Assembly (NCBI GenBank): GCA_944323885.1
Contig: CALUUD010000002.1
Coordinates: 62,001-126,000 of the forward strand
DNA: 64,000 bases
From: an uncultured Helicobacteraceae bacterium
Lineage (GTDB): Bacteria > Campylobacterota > Campylobacteria > Campylobacterales > Helicobacteraceae
Direction: 5' to 3'
A model generated the notes under the pieces. It saw only the letters and a program-made list of their open reading frames with translations, was not told the origin of the DNA and made no database searches. Below are positions 17,346 to 26,192 of this stretch, one piece after another; positions within the stretch are counted from its first letter, which is position 1; every line of letters starts with the position of its first letter. The position numbers and the translations under genes are program-made.

Positions 17346-17372
17346 AATATTAAAAATATTAAAAATATTAAA
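17346..17372. repeat. Three perfect tandem copies of AATATTAAA
   Basis: A 9-nt unit occurs three times in a row in the 185-base divergent region between the thioesterase gene and galE, the longest non-coding gap in the window. The region has no other structure I can see apart from the galE promoter. Tandem AT-rich units could be a regulator-binding array or simply low-complexity sequence. Confidence 0.5.
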
Positions 17373-17442
17373 TTAAATCAATTAAAAATGGTATATCAAA
17401 GTAACACTTAGTATTATAAAAAATAAGCATAAAACATTATTG

Positions 17443-17448
17443 TATAAT
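17443..17448 (+). promoter_or_regulatory. Putative extended -10 element for galE-wecA
   Basis: TGTATAAT (extended -10) in the context ATTATTGTATAATTTTG, 25 bases before the TTG start chosen for galE. It lies inside a longer open frame upstream, which supports the shorter gene start. Motif evidence only. Confidence 0.55.
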
Positions 17449-17472
17449 TTTGTAAAAAAATTAGGGGTGATT

Positions 17473-18507
17473 TTGCAAAATATACTTTTTACTGGTGCAG
17501 CTGGATATATAGGGTCTTGCAGTGTTTATCATTTTTTAAAAAATACAAATTGCAATGCATTTATTATTGATAATTTGAGTAGTGGTTTTATAGAAAATAT
17601 TCAATTCTTAGAATCTAATTTTAAAGATAGAGTTCATTTTATTAATATTGATTTAAATGATTTATGTTCTATTAGAGATATTTTTTCTCAAACTAATTTT
17701 GATTGTGTTGTTCACTTTGCTGCTTCTCTTATTGTTCCTGAGTCTGTGATAAAACCACTTTTATATTATTCAAATAATACAAAAAATACTATAGATTTGA
17801 TTTCATTATGTATAGAATTTAGTGTTAATAAATTTATTTTTAGCTCCACTGCAGCTGTATATGGTGAACCAAAAACACTTCCTGTATATGAAGATTCATT
17901 GCTTAATCCTATTAATCCATATGGATTTTCAAAGATGATGAGTGAAATAGTTTTAAGAGATTGTGCTAAAGCATATAGTAATTTTAATTTTGTTGCACTT
18001 AGATATTTCAATGTTGCTGGAGCATTAAGCGATAGTGATTTTAGTAAAAAAACAGGTCTTGGGCAAAGAAGCAAAAATGCAACACATTTAATAAAGGTAG
18101 CTTGTGAATGTGCAGTTGGGAAAAGAGAAAGTATAAGTATTTTTGGAAATGACTATGATACAAAAGATGGCAGCTGCATTAGGGATTATATACATATTGA
18201 TGATTTGGCTTTAGCACATTTATCTGCATATAATTTTTTAAACGATAATTATAGAAGTGAAGTATTTAATGTTGGATATGGAAATGGATATAGTGTAAAA
18301 GAAGTAGTAGATGTAGTAAAAGAAGTAAGTGGTGTTGATTTTAGAGTAGTGCAAGATGAAAGAAGGGATGGCGATCCTGCAAGTTTGATATCTAACAATA
18401 GGAAAATATTAGACTTAACAGATTGGAAGCCAAGATATAATGATTTAAAATATATAGTAAATAGTGCTTATTTGTGGGAAAAGACTCTAAAGGAAACCAA
18501 TGTTTAA
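17473..18507 (+). CDS. galE: UDP-glucose 4-epimerase
   Basis: A 344-aa short-chain dehydrogenase-type epimerase supplying UDP-galactose (or UDP-GalNAc) for surface glycans. NAD-binding GAAGYIGS is at the start, the catalytic pair is seen as SSTAAVYGEP and YGFSK, and the C-terminal DGSCIRDYIHIDDLA and NVGYGNGYSV are typical of GalE. I chose the TTG at 17473 over an ATG at 17440: AGGGGTGA lies directly before it, the extra residues do not belong to the Rossmann fold, and the -10 box overlaps the earlier start. The next gene overlaps by 8 nt. Confidence 0.92.
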   Translation: MQNILFTGAAGYIGSCSVYHFLKNTNCNAFIIDNLSSGFIENIQFLESNFKDRVHFINIDLNDLCSIRDIFSQTNFDCVVHFAASLIVPESVIKPLLYYSNNTKNTIDLISLCIEFSVNKFIFSSTAAVYGEPKTLPVYEDSLLNPINPYGFSKMMSEIVLRDCAKAYSNFNFVALRYFNVAGALSDSDFSKKTGLGQRSKNATHLIKVACECAVGKRESISIFGNDYDTKDGSCIRDYIHIDDLALAHLSAYNFLNDNYRSEVFNVGYGNGYSVKEVVDVVKEVSGVDFRVVQDERRDGDPASLISNNRKILDLTDWKPRYNDLKYIVNSAYLWEKTLKETNV

Positions 18508-19543
18508 AGTATATGAAATTGTATATTTTAGTGAAATGTTTTTTATTTCGCTATTTATTGCTTTTATTTCTAGTATTTTTATAATTAAATACACGCAAAA
18601 AAGTGGCTTGTTGCTTGATAAAGATTCTATATTAAAACCTCAAAAAATGCACTATGGAGATATACCTAGAGCAGGTGGGATTGGTATTATGGTGTCACTT
18701 TGCTTTATTGTTTTATTTGGATTAAAATATTGGGATGTTGTGTTATTTGTGCCTATTTTTTTAGTATTTTTAAGTGGAATATTAGAAGATTTGCATAATT
18801 CACTAAGCCCAAAACAAAGACTTGCCTTGCAAATTTTATCTGCAGTTAGCGCAATCTATTTTTTTAATTGTGTAATTACTGATGTTGGTATTTCCATGCC
18901 ATATTATGTTGGTGTCATATTTAGTATATTTTGTATAGTTGGCATTATTAATGCAATTAATATTATTGATGGATTTAATGGCTTATCTGGTGGTTTTTCT
19001 GTATTAGTATTAATTAGTATTGCTTGCGTTTCATATATTGTCCATAATATAGATATATTTTATATGTGTATAGGCCTAATTGGAAGTATTATTGGTTTTT
19101 TAATTCTTAATTTTCCAAAAGGAAAAATTTTTCTTGGTGATGGAGGAGCGTATTTGCTAGGTTTTATTCTAGCATTTTTGCTTATTTTGCTTACTCAAGA
19201 TGAAAATAGCATAGTAAGTCCTTGGTATGGTGTATGTATAATGATATATCCTATATTTGAAGTTTTATTTTCTATTTACAGAAAGAAGATATTACGCTCT
19301 ATGTCTGCTATGGAACCAGATGGAATTCATTTTCATATGTTAATATATAAGCGTATAACACGCTCAAATTATAAAACATCTATATTAATATGGATATTTA
19401 ATGTCCCATTTGTATTTTTGCCAGTTTTATTTTTTGATAACACTATAGCACTTATTATTTTATCAATTGTATTTATTTGTATTTATCTGTTTGTTTATTT
19501 TAAGATCATCAAGTTTGCTGGTTTAAAATTAACTAAAAATTAA
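18500..19543 (+). CDS. wecA: Polyprenyl-phosphate sugar-1-phosphate transferase (WecA/MraY-like, GT4)
   Basis: A 347-aa membrane protein with about ten helices. The family motifs are present: IPRAGGIG near residue 55, GILEDL, the IIDGFNGLSGG loop and FLGDGGAYLLGF, followed by the cytoplasmic HFHMLIYKR histidine motif. Such enzymes move HexNAc-1-phosphate to undecaprenyl phosphate to start O-antigen synthesis. It overlaps galE by 8 nt. It is clearly the WecA/TagO branch and not MraY, since there is no cell-division cluster. The exact sugar is unknown. Confidence 0.88.
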   Translation: MFKVYEIVYFSEMFFISLFIAFISSIFIIKYTQKSGLLLDKDSILKPQKMHYGDIPRAGGIGIMVSLCFIVLFGLKYWDVVLFVPIFLVFLSGILEDLHNSLSPKQRLALQILSAVSAIYFFNCVITDVGISMPYYVGVIFSIFCIVGIINAINIIDGFNGLSGGFSVLVLISIACVSYIVHNIDIFYMCIGLIGSIIGFLILNFPKGKIFLGDGGAYLLGFILAFLLILLTQDENSIVSPWYGVCIMIYPIFEVLFSIYRKKILRSMSAMEPDGIHFHMLIYKRITRSNYKTSILIWIFNVPFVFLPVLFFDNTIALIILSIVFICIYLFVYFKIIKFAGLKLTKN

Positions 19544-19603
19544 TATTTTTTTCTTAAAATTTTTTAATTTTACTTTTTAGATAAACTTAAAAAGAGATGT
19601 ATT

Positions 19604-20062
19604 ATGAAGTTTGTATTTGTTTTTATTTGTGCTTTTTTGACATTAAGAGCAGATTTTTTAGGAATTGTTTATATGGAGTTAAAAGCACTTAATTTGTCAC
19701 AAGAGCAGCAAGTCAAAATAAGTAATATTATAAAACACCATCATTCTTTTTTGCGTCAGTGGTATATTGATTTTAAAAAAAACAATGATGATATTATAGA
19801 GAGTTTTTCTAACTCATCTCTTAGCTTAGATTCTGCCATAATTAATAACAGTATCAATCTTGAAAATGAAAGAATTAAGGCAGAGAGAAGTTTTTTGATT
19901 AATGTTTATGAAATATTGAATAAAGAACAGCGTGCAGCTTTTGGTTTAAGAATTAAAGAAAGAGAAAATTACAGTAGAATCTTACAAGACAAATTTGAAG
20001 ATTCCCAAAAGCTCCATCAATCCGATCTTAATGGTGATTTATTTGGAGAAGTAAAGCGATAA
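19604..20062 (+). CDS. Spy/CpxP-like periplasmic protein
   Basis: A 152-aa exported protein. A signal peptide (MKFVFVFICAFLTLRA) is followed by an all-helical domain rich in charged residues. The text LNLSQEQQVKISNIIKHHH and later LNKEQRAAFGLRIKERE are the paired LTxeQ-like motifs of the Spy/CpxP/CnrX family. Such proteins sense misfolded proteins or metals and often modulate a neighbouring sensor kinase. The regulator gene starts 22 bases after its stop, so a sensory link is likely but inferred. Confidence 0.65.
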   Translation: MKFVFVFICAFLTLRADFLGIVYMELKALNLSQEQQVKISNIIKHHHSFLRQWYIDFKKNNDDIIESFSNSSLSLDSAIINNSINLENERIKAERSFLINVYEILNKEQRAAFGLRIKERENYSRILQDKFEDSQKLHQSDLNGDLFGEVKR

Positions 20063-20083
20063 ATTATTTTTTGGAGAGTTTTT

Positions 20084-20749
20084 GTGCATAAGTTATTATT
20101 AGTTGAAGATGATTTGGAGATGCAAGGTCTTATTGTGGCGTATTTGACACAATCTAAATATGATGTAATAGCAACACATTCACCAAGTAAAGCATTAGAA
20201 ATACTTGGTGGAAAACATAATATTGATCTTGTAATTCTAGATTTAACTTTACCTGAGATGGATGGATTTAAGCTTTGTAAAAAAATACGCCATATAACAC
20301 AAGTTCCAATTATTATATCAAGTGCTAGAGGTGATATTTTTAATAAAGTAGAGGGCTTTGAATTGGGTGCAGATGATTATCTTGCAAAGCCTTATGAGCC
20401 TGTTGAGCTTCTTGCTCGTATAAATGCCTTGCTTAGAAGATTGAAACCAAAAAATCTTGAATTTGGCGATATGAGTATCAATATAGAACAACGAAGTGTT
20501 GCAATTAATGGTATCAATGTTGATTTAACACCAACCGAATTTGATATATTGCTTTTTTTGATAGAAAATAGACAAAAACCAATGAGTAGAGAACAAATTG
20601 CAAATAGTATTGTTGCAATGAGCGAAGATTCTACACTGCGAAGTATTGATACGCATATAAGAAATATTAGATTTAAAATTAATGATAATGCAAAAGAGCC
20701 AAAATTTATACAATCAGTATGGGGTATAGGTTATAGATTTTGCAGTTAA
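20084..20749 (+). CDS. OmpR/PhoB-family response regulator
   Basis: A 221-aa regulator. The receiver has acidic ED at 9-10, phospho-acceptor Asp53 (ILDLTLPEMDG) and the LAKPYEP lysine. A winged-helix DNA-binding domain follows (LTPTEFDILLFLIEN, DTHIRNIRFKI, VWGIGYRF). GTG start with TTGGAGAG upstream. The kinase gene begins inside the last codons. Its target genes probably include the Spy-like gene in front, by analogy with CpxR or CusR systems; this is inference. Confidence 0.93.
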   Translation: MHKLLLVEDDLEMQGLIVAYLTQSKYDVIATHSPSKALEILGGKHNIDLVILDLTLPEMDGFKLCKKIRHITQVPIIISSARGDIFNKVEGFELGADDYLAKPYEPVELLARINALLRRLKPKNLEFGDMSINIEQRSVAINGINVDLTPTEFDILLFLIENRQKPMSREQIANSIVAMSEDSTLRSIDTHIRNIRFKINDNAKEPKFIQSVWGIGYRFCS

Positions 20750-21924
20750 AACATAAGTTTATTATTCTTATTTTTACTCTTTTTGTAATAACAATTGCAT
20801 TTTTTATGCAGACAGATAGGATTATACAAGATAGTGAAAATAATCGTTTAAAAAGTGAAATGATAGTATTTGCTCAAGCTATTATGTCGTATTATTTAAA
20901 TGGCAATCTTGATGCTGTTTATAGGATGGGGAATAGCTTTGGCTATACTCAAGTTGAAAATGTTCCCAAAAATGCTGTAACACTTTATGAGAGTTTTAAT
21001 GATATCTTATATTTTAAAATTTTCTCATATGACTCTTTTATGGGTTTTAGTATTGTTTTCTTAGAAGATACAATAAGTTTTGTGAAACTTATTAGCAGGA
21101 ATGCCTGGGATGATTATAAGATATTGATATTATTGTTTCAATTAAGCATTATTTCTTTACTTGCATTTTTTTTATTTCATCAAGTTCTTCGTCCATTAAG
21201 TAAGCTTCGATTTGCTATAGATGAATTAAAGGCTGGAATTTATGCAAGAATGATAAAAATAAGCCAAAAAGATGAAATAGGTCGTTTGATGGTAGCATTT
21301 AATGAGATGAATGAAAGAATTTCACATTTAATTAAGGCTCGTGAGTTGATCACTAGGAATATTGCTCATGAGCTTAAAACTCCTCTTGCAAAAATAAAGT
21401 TATCTCTTAGTTTAAAGGAGGGGGAGGAACTTAAAAAGGACTTAAAGAGGTATATAGATTCTCTTGATAGAATTAGTCAAAATATGCTTGAATATGAAAG
21501 AATACAAGATGGTAATTTTACTCTTAATTTTAGTGAATTTATGAGTGAGAGTATATTGTTTGAAGCATTGAGAGATTTGGAAAATCAAAAAATAGTATTA
21601 AGTATTATTAAGAGTATCAAAATTAATGGTGATTTAAGATTACTTGGTGTTGCTGTAAAAAATCTTATAGAGAATGCTATCAAATACAGTGATGATGGTG
21701 TTGTAGATATTGAATTAAATGAAAAAGGTATTATGTTTTGCAATAAAGGCAGTCCTTTGCAAAATGATATATCTTATTATTTTGAACCATTTTATCGTGG
21801 TGAAATTACAAAGAGTGGATATGGTCTTGGACTATCTATTGTAAATGAGATTTTAAAGTTACATAAAATGAAAATTGAATATAGTTATACAAATGGTACT
21901 CATGTATTCTATATAATATTTTAA
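20740..21924 (+). CDS. Two-component sensor histidine kinase
   Basis: A 394-aa kinase. Membrane helices at about 7-23 and 128-148 enclose a periplasmic sensor of about 105 residues. A HAMP segment leads to the H-box with His210 (NIAHELKTPLAKIK), then N-box NLIENAIKYS and the YGLGLSIV G-box. TTG start overlaps the regulator stop by 10 nt. It resembles the compact ArsS/CrdS-type kinases of Campylobacterota. The G1 motif (DxGxG) is not clear; instead the sequence reads FCNKGSPLQND, a variant. The stimulus is unknown. Confidence 0.92.
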   Translation: MQLKHKFIILIFTLFVITIAFFMQTDRIIQDSENNRLKSEMIVFAQAIMSYYLNGNLDAVYRMGNSFGYTQVENVPKNAVTLYESFNDILYFKIFSYDSFMGFSIVFLEDTISFVKLISRNAWDDYKILILLFQLSIISLLAFFLFHQVLRPLSKLRFAIDELKAGIYARMIKISQKDEIGRLMVAFNEMNERISHLIKARELITRNIAHELKTPLAKIKLSLSLKEGEELKKDLKRYIDSLDRISQNMLEYERIQDGNFTLNFSEFMSESILFEALRDLENQKIVLSIIKSIKINGDLRLLGVAVKNLIENAIKYSDDGVVDIELNEKGIMFCNKGSPLQNDISYYFEPFYRGEITKSGYGLGLSIVNEILKLHKMKIEYSYTNGTHVFYIIF

Positions 21925-21939
21925 ATGTGGAGATATTAA

Positions 21940-24558
21940 TTGAAAAGTATAAGTTTTGTTTATAAAGATAAAGATCAATTAAAAGATAAACTTAGTATTT
22001 TTAGTAATGAAAAGAATATTCTTATACAAATCTTTGATAGTAAGTTTGATACAGATTTTACTAATAAATTAACGAGAGATTTACTTGAATTGTTGCCATT
22101 TAGTGAGATTATGATAACAACAAGTATTGCTGGAATTTCAGATTCTAATGCATTTGAAGGTGAAATTACGATATCAGTTTCTATTTTTCGGGATACTAGT
22201 GTTAAGGTTTTTAGTTTTAGTGGTGATGATGATCACGATATTGCAGGACAAATTTTAAGTAAAGTAACTGATAATACAAAATTATTAATTCTTTTTGGTG
22301 ATAAGAATAAAATTAATTGTGAAATGTTGTTAGATGATATAGCCACCCAATCTCCAGCGACAGTTATTGCAGGTGGAATAGCTGGTGATGATCTAAGTTT
22401 TCAGCGTATACGACTTGGGGATAAAAATGGGATTGGCGATTTTTCATTTATTTGTGCTGTATTAGATTCTAAAATTCTCAAAGTTTATACAAATTATATC
22501 TTTGAGTTCATAGGTATTGGCACCACTATGACTGTAACCAGTGTCGATAAAAATGGTATCGTAAAAACAATAAACAATATGCCAGTAAAAGAGGTTTATA
22601 GAAAGTATCTTGGTGATTTGGTTGCCGATAATCTACCAATGAGTAGTTTTGAATTTCCATTAATATTAAAAGAAAATGGATTGTCTGTTGGTAAGGTTGC
22701 TATTGAAATATTTGATGATGGATCTGCAAGGTATTCAAGTGATGTAAAGCTTGGTGCAGAAGTTGGCTTTGGTGTAAGATCTATTGTTGATACAAGAAAT
22801 AAGGTGTCTAATCAATCAAAAAGTTTAAAAGATTTAAAAATTGAAGGAATCTATCTTTATCTTTGTGCTACTAGGTATATATATTTCAAAAAGGCGCAAT
22901 TAGAAAATCAGTATGTAGATAGGTTTGATAGTGTTGCGCATGCTAGCGGTTTTTTTGCACATGGAGAATTTTTTCATATTAATAATAATAACTATGTATT
23001 TAATGTTTCAAGCACACTTGTTGCTTTGAGTGAGGGTGGTCAAGATGCAGATGGTAAATATGATTCATTAGATTCTCCAATACAAAATACTCAATCTGAT
23101 ATGATTATTCATAGTTTAAGTCATTTATCTAGGGTTGCAAATGATGACTATGAAGCTATGGTTAAGGTGTTTAGGCAGTATAAAGAATTGTTAGAAGAAA
23201 GCTCTATGATATTATATATGAATCAAAAAGGTGTTATAGTAGGTGTAAATAAAGTGTTTTTAGATACATCAAAATATCAAAAATCAAATATAATTGGTAG
23301 AAGACTATCAAACTTTATCTCTTCAGATTCTAAGGGTATTATTGAAAATATATGGGATTGTATTAAGCAACATAAAACATGGAAAGGTACAATAAAAAAT
23401 ATAGCGCAAGATGGTAGCATTTTTTATACTCGTTCCATAGTGAAGCCAATAGTAGATTCCAAAAATAATGTATTGATGTATATTTGTGGAATGGACGATA
23501 TTACAGAATATGAATTAAAAAGACAACGGCTTGAAGATAGTATAGATGCTATTACGGAAATATCATTTGAGAAAGAAAAGATTATTCAAGAATATCAAAC
23601 ACTTCTAGATAGAAGCACTGCTATGGTTAGACTTAAAAAAGGTCATTTTATTGAAGTAAATAAGTCTTGTGAGCAGTTATTTGGATATGCAAGTGGTGAG
23701 CTTATAAATAGACACTTTTCAATAGTTTTAGATAGCAGTAGAAATAATATTACAAATATGATTGATAATATCAAAAAAGTGCTTACTGCAAGAGGATATA
23801 TAAATACATATATACCTTGTATTGATAAAAATGGAAATAGGTTGCACATTCAAGCCTACATAATGACAATAAATACAATTGATAAAGAAGATGCTAGTCA
23901 AGAGTTTGTTGGAATCTTACATAATGTAACAGAAATATTTGAAATACAACAAGAGTTAGTAAATGTTCAAAAAGAAGTTATCTATGCCATGGGTTCAATT
24001 AGTGAAGGCAGAAGTAGAGAAACAGGAAATCATGTAAAAAGAGTTGCTGAGTATTCATATCTTTTGGCTAAATTGTATGGATTAGATGAAACTCAAGCAA
24101 TATTGATAAAAACTGCTTCTCCAATGCATGATATAGGCAAACTTGCAATACCTGATGCTATATTAAATAAGCCTGGAAAACTTACAGAAGAAGAGTTTGA
24201 AATTATGAAGACACATGCCCAAAAAGGCTATGATATGCTCCATTTTTCTGATAGGCCAATTTTAAAAGCAAGTGCAGAAATTGCATTAACTCATCATGAA
24301 TGGTGGAATGGAAATGGTTATCCAAATAAGCTTGTTGGTGAAGATATACCATTATTTGGGCGAATTACTTCTGTTGCAGATGTTTTTGATGCTTTAAGTC
24401 ATGATAGATGTTATAAAAAGGCATGGCCAATGGAAGAAGTCATTGATTATATGCTTAAGATGAAGGATATTCAATTCCAAGGTGTATTAGTTGATTTACT
24501 TGTTGAAAATCTTGATGAATTTATAAAAATAAAAACTGAATTTGAAGACAAATTTTAA
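21940..24558 (+). CDS. FIST-PAS-PAS-HD-GYP signalling protein
   Basis: An 872-aa soluble signalling protein. Residues about 25-220 form a FIST N domain (SIAGISDSNAFEG, then IAGGIAGDD) and about 225-385 a FIST C domain. Two PAS domains follow at about 410-530 and 545-670. The C-terminus is an HD-GYP phosphodiesterase: HD at 730-731 in HDIGK, HHE at 785-787 and GYP at 793-795 are all intact. HD-GYP enzymes break down cyclic di-GMP or related cyclic dinucleotides; FIST domains sense small molecules. TTG start with GTGGAGA upstream, 15 bases after the kinase gene, so it is probably co-expressed. Confidence 0.88.
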   Translation: MKSISFVYKDKDQLKDKLSIFSNEKNILIQIFDSKFDTDFTNKLTRDLLELLPFSEIMITTSIAGISDSNAFEGEITISVSIFRDTSVKVFSFSGDDDHDIAGQILSKVTDNTKLLILFGDKNKINCEMLLDDIATQSPATVIAGGIAGDDLSFQRIRLGDKNGIGDFSFICAVLDSKILKVYTNYIFEFIGIGTTMTVTSVDKNGIVKTINNMPVKEVYRKYLGDLVADNLPMSSFEFPLILKENGLSVGKVAIEIFDDGSARYSSDVKLGAEVGFGVRSIVDTRNKVSNQSKSLKDLKIEGIYLYLCATRYIYFKKAQLENQYVDRFDSVAHASGFFAHGEFFHINNNNYVFNVSSTLVALSEGGQDADGKYDSLDSPIQNTQSDMIIHSLSHLSRVANDDYEAMVKVFRQYKELLEESSMILYMNQKGVIVGVNKVFLDTSKYQKSNIIGRRLSNFISSDSKGIIENIWDCIKQHKTWKGTIKNIAQDGSIFYTRSIVKPIVDSKNNVLMYICGMDDITEYELKRQRLEDSIDAITEISFEKEKIIQEYQTLLDRSTAMVRLKKGHFIEVNKSCEQLFGYASGELINRHFSIVLDSSRNNITNMIDNIKKVLTARGYINTYIPCIDKNGNRLHIQAYIMTINTIDKEDASQEFVGILHNVTEIFEIQQELVNVQKEVIYAMGSISEGRSRETGNHVKRVAEYSYLLAKLYGLDETQAILIKTASPMHDIGKLAIPDAILNKPGKLTEEEFEIMKTHAQKGYDMLHFSDRPILKASAEIALTHHEWWNGNGYPNKLVGEDIPLFGRITSVADVFDALSHDRCYKKAWPMEEVIDYMLKMKDIQFQGVLVDLLVENLDEFIKIKTEFEDKF

Positions 24559-24564
24559 TTTGGT

Positions 24565-24570
24565 TAGAAT
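24565..24570 (+). promoter_or_regulatory. Putative -10 element for gltX
   Basis: TAGAAT in TTTGGTTAGAATCC, immediately downstream of the HD-GYP gene stop and about 30 bases before the gltX start. This suggests gltX-yggT-slt has its own promoter. Motif evidence only. Confidence 0.4.
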
Positions 24571-24600
24571 CCTTGCTTGATATTATTTTTTGGAGTTTTT

Positions 24601-25896
24601 ATGTTGCGTTTTGCCCCAAGTCCAACAGGTGATTTGCATATAGGAAATCTTCGTGCTGCAATTTTAAATTATGTCATTGCAAAGCAAACAAATCAAGAAT
24701 TTTTAGTTCGTATTGAAGATACTGATAATGCAAGAAATATTCAAGGTAAAGATAAAGAAATTTTGGGATTATTAAATCTCTTTGGTTTATTGTGGGATAG
24801 ACTTGTTTATCAAAGTGAAAATTTTAATCAACACAGCATTATTGCAAATAAGTTAGTCAAGTCTGGTAAAGCTTTTTATTGTTATTGCACAAAAGAGTTT
24901 TTAGCAGAAAAAAAAGAAGAAGCAATAAAGGAGGGTAGAGCATTTAGATATGATGATTCTTGGGCATTATTGTGTAAAGATATAAACAATAAACCAGTAA
25001 TTAGATTAAAAGGTGCTATAGATACTATTAGTTTTTTTGATGAAATAAAAGGCGAGTGTAGTTTTGATCAAAACGAGATTGATAGTTTTGTAATTATTAG
25101 AGATGATGGAGTTCCAACTTATAATTTTGCTTGCAGTATTGATGATATGATTTATGATATTAGTTATATTATAAGAGGTGAAGATCATACATCAAATACT
25201 CCAAAGCAAATTTTAATACGCAATTATTTGGGATATTTAAAAGAGATAAAGCACGCACATTTACCAATAATACTCAATAAATTTGGAAAAAAAATGAGTA
25301 AAAGAGATAATGAATCAAGTGTAAATTGGTTATTAGAGCAAGGATTTCTGCCACAAGCAATTATTAATTATCTCTTATCTATGGGGAATAAGCCAAAAGA
25401 AGATATTTTTACTTTAAAGGATGCCATAGAGTGGTTTGATATAAAAACATTATCAAAGTCTCCAGTAAAATTTGACATAGATCAGCTAAGACATATAAAT
25501 AGAGAACATTTAAAGCGCCTAAATATAAAAGATATGGCAAATTTATTAGAATCTTCAGATTTAAGTATTGGAGCATTAGCCAAGGTTTATCTTCAAGAAG
25601 CAAGCACTTTAAATGAATTAAGAGATAAAATTTCATTAATATTTTCTAAAAAAGAAATATTAGATAACAATATGAAGCTTATTAGGGATAGTCTTGTTAA
25701 ATTATTAGATGAAGATTCTAAGAGTTTAGATGATTTTAGCTCATTAAAAAATGAATTAATGAATATCACTAATTTGCATGGCAAAGCCTTGTTTCACCCA
25801 CTTAGGTACTTACTTACAGGATCATATAATGGACCATTGTTAAATGATATTTATGTATATATACGATTTTATTTAAAAGAGATTATAAAGGGGTAG
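24601..25896 (+). CDS. gltX: Glutamyl-tRNA synthetase (probable GltX2 / tRNA-Gln type)
   Basis: A 431-aa class I synthetase. HIGH-type PTGDLHIGNLRA at residues 7-17 and KKMSKRDN for KMSKS are intact. The ATG at 24601 follows TTTGGAG; an earlier ATG at 24577 would add eight residues before the canonical LRFAPSPTG. The gltX-yggT-slt order is that of H. pylori HP0643-HP0645 as I recall. HP0643 is the GluRS2 reported to charge mainly tRNA-Gln with Glu for later amidation by GatCAB. Assignment to that branch rests on gene order; the synthetase call itself is firm. Confidence 0.93.
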   Translation: MLRFAPSPTGDLHIGNLRAAILNYVIAKQTNQEFLVRIEDTDNARNIQGKDKEILGLLNLFGLLWDRLVYQSENFNQHSIIANKLVKSGKAFYCYCTKEFLAEKKEEAIKEGRAFRYDDSWALLCKDINNKPVIRLKGAIDTISFFDEIKGECSFDQNEIDSFVIIRDDGVPTYNFACSIDDMIYDISYIIRGEDHTSNTPKQILIRNYLGYLKEIKHAHLPIILNKFGKKMSKRDNESSVNWLLEQGFLPQAIINYLLSMGNKPKEDIFTLKDAIEWFDIKTLSKSPVKFDIDQLRHINREHLKRLNIKDMANLLESSDLSIGALAKVYLQEASTLNELRDKISLIFSKKEILDNNMKLIRDSLVKLLDEDSKSLDDFSSLKNELMNITNLHGKALFHPLRYLLTGSYNGPLLNDIYVYIRFYLKEIIKG

Positions 25897-25898
25897 TT

Positions 25899-26192
25899 AT
25901 GATTCTTGCTACATTTTTAAATGCAATTATTGAGATTTTGCATATATTAATTAGTGCTTATATATGGGTTGTTATAATTGCATCTCTTATCACTTTTGTA
26001 AGACCTGATCCGTATAATCAAATTGTTCAAATTTTATATAGACTTACAGAACCAGTATTTATACAAGTAAGAAGGGTTATTCCTACTATTTTTGGTGGAA
26101 TAGATTTTGCACCTTTAATTGTTATTATATTTTTAAAATTTATTGATTTATTTTTTATTGGAATATTGAGAAATTATGTTTCTAGCTTATAA
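25899..26192 (+). CDS. YggT family membrane protein
   Basis: A 97-aa integral membrane protein with two hydrophobic hairpins. The central motif FVRPDPYNQIVQILYRLTEP, ending ...FIQVRRVIP, is the YggT signature. YggT proteins have been linked to cell division and membrane stress responses, but no reaction is known. The ATG is 2 bases after gltX with GGGG upstream, and the slt gene begins 17 nt before its stop. Confidence 0.9.
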   Translation: MILATFLNAIIEILHILISAYIWVVIIASLITFVRPDPYNQIVQILYRLTEPVFIQVRRVIPTIFGGIDFAPLIVIIFLKFIDLFFIGILRNYVSSL

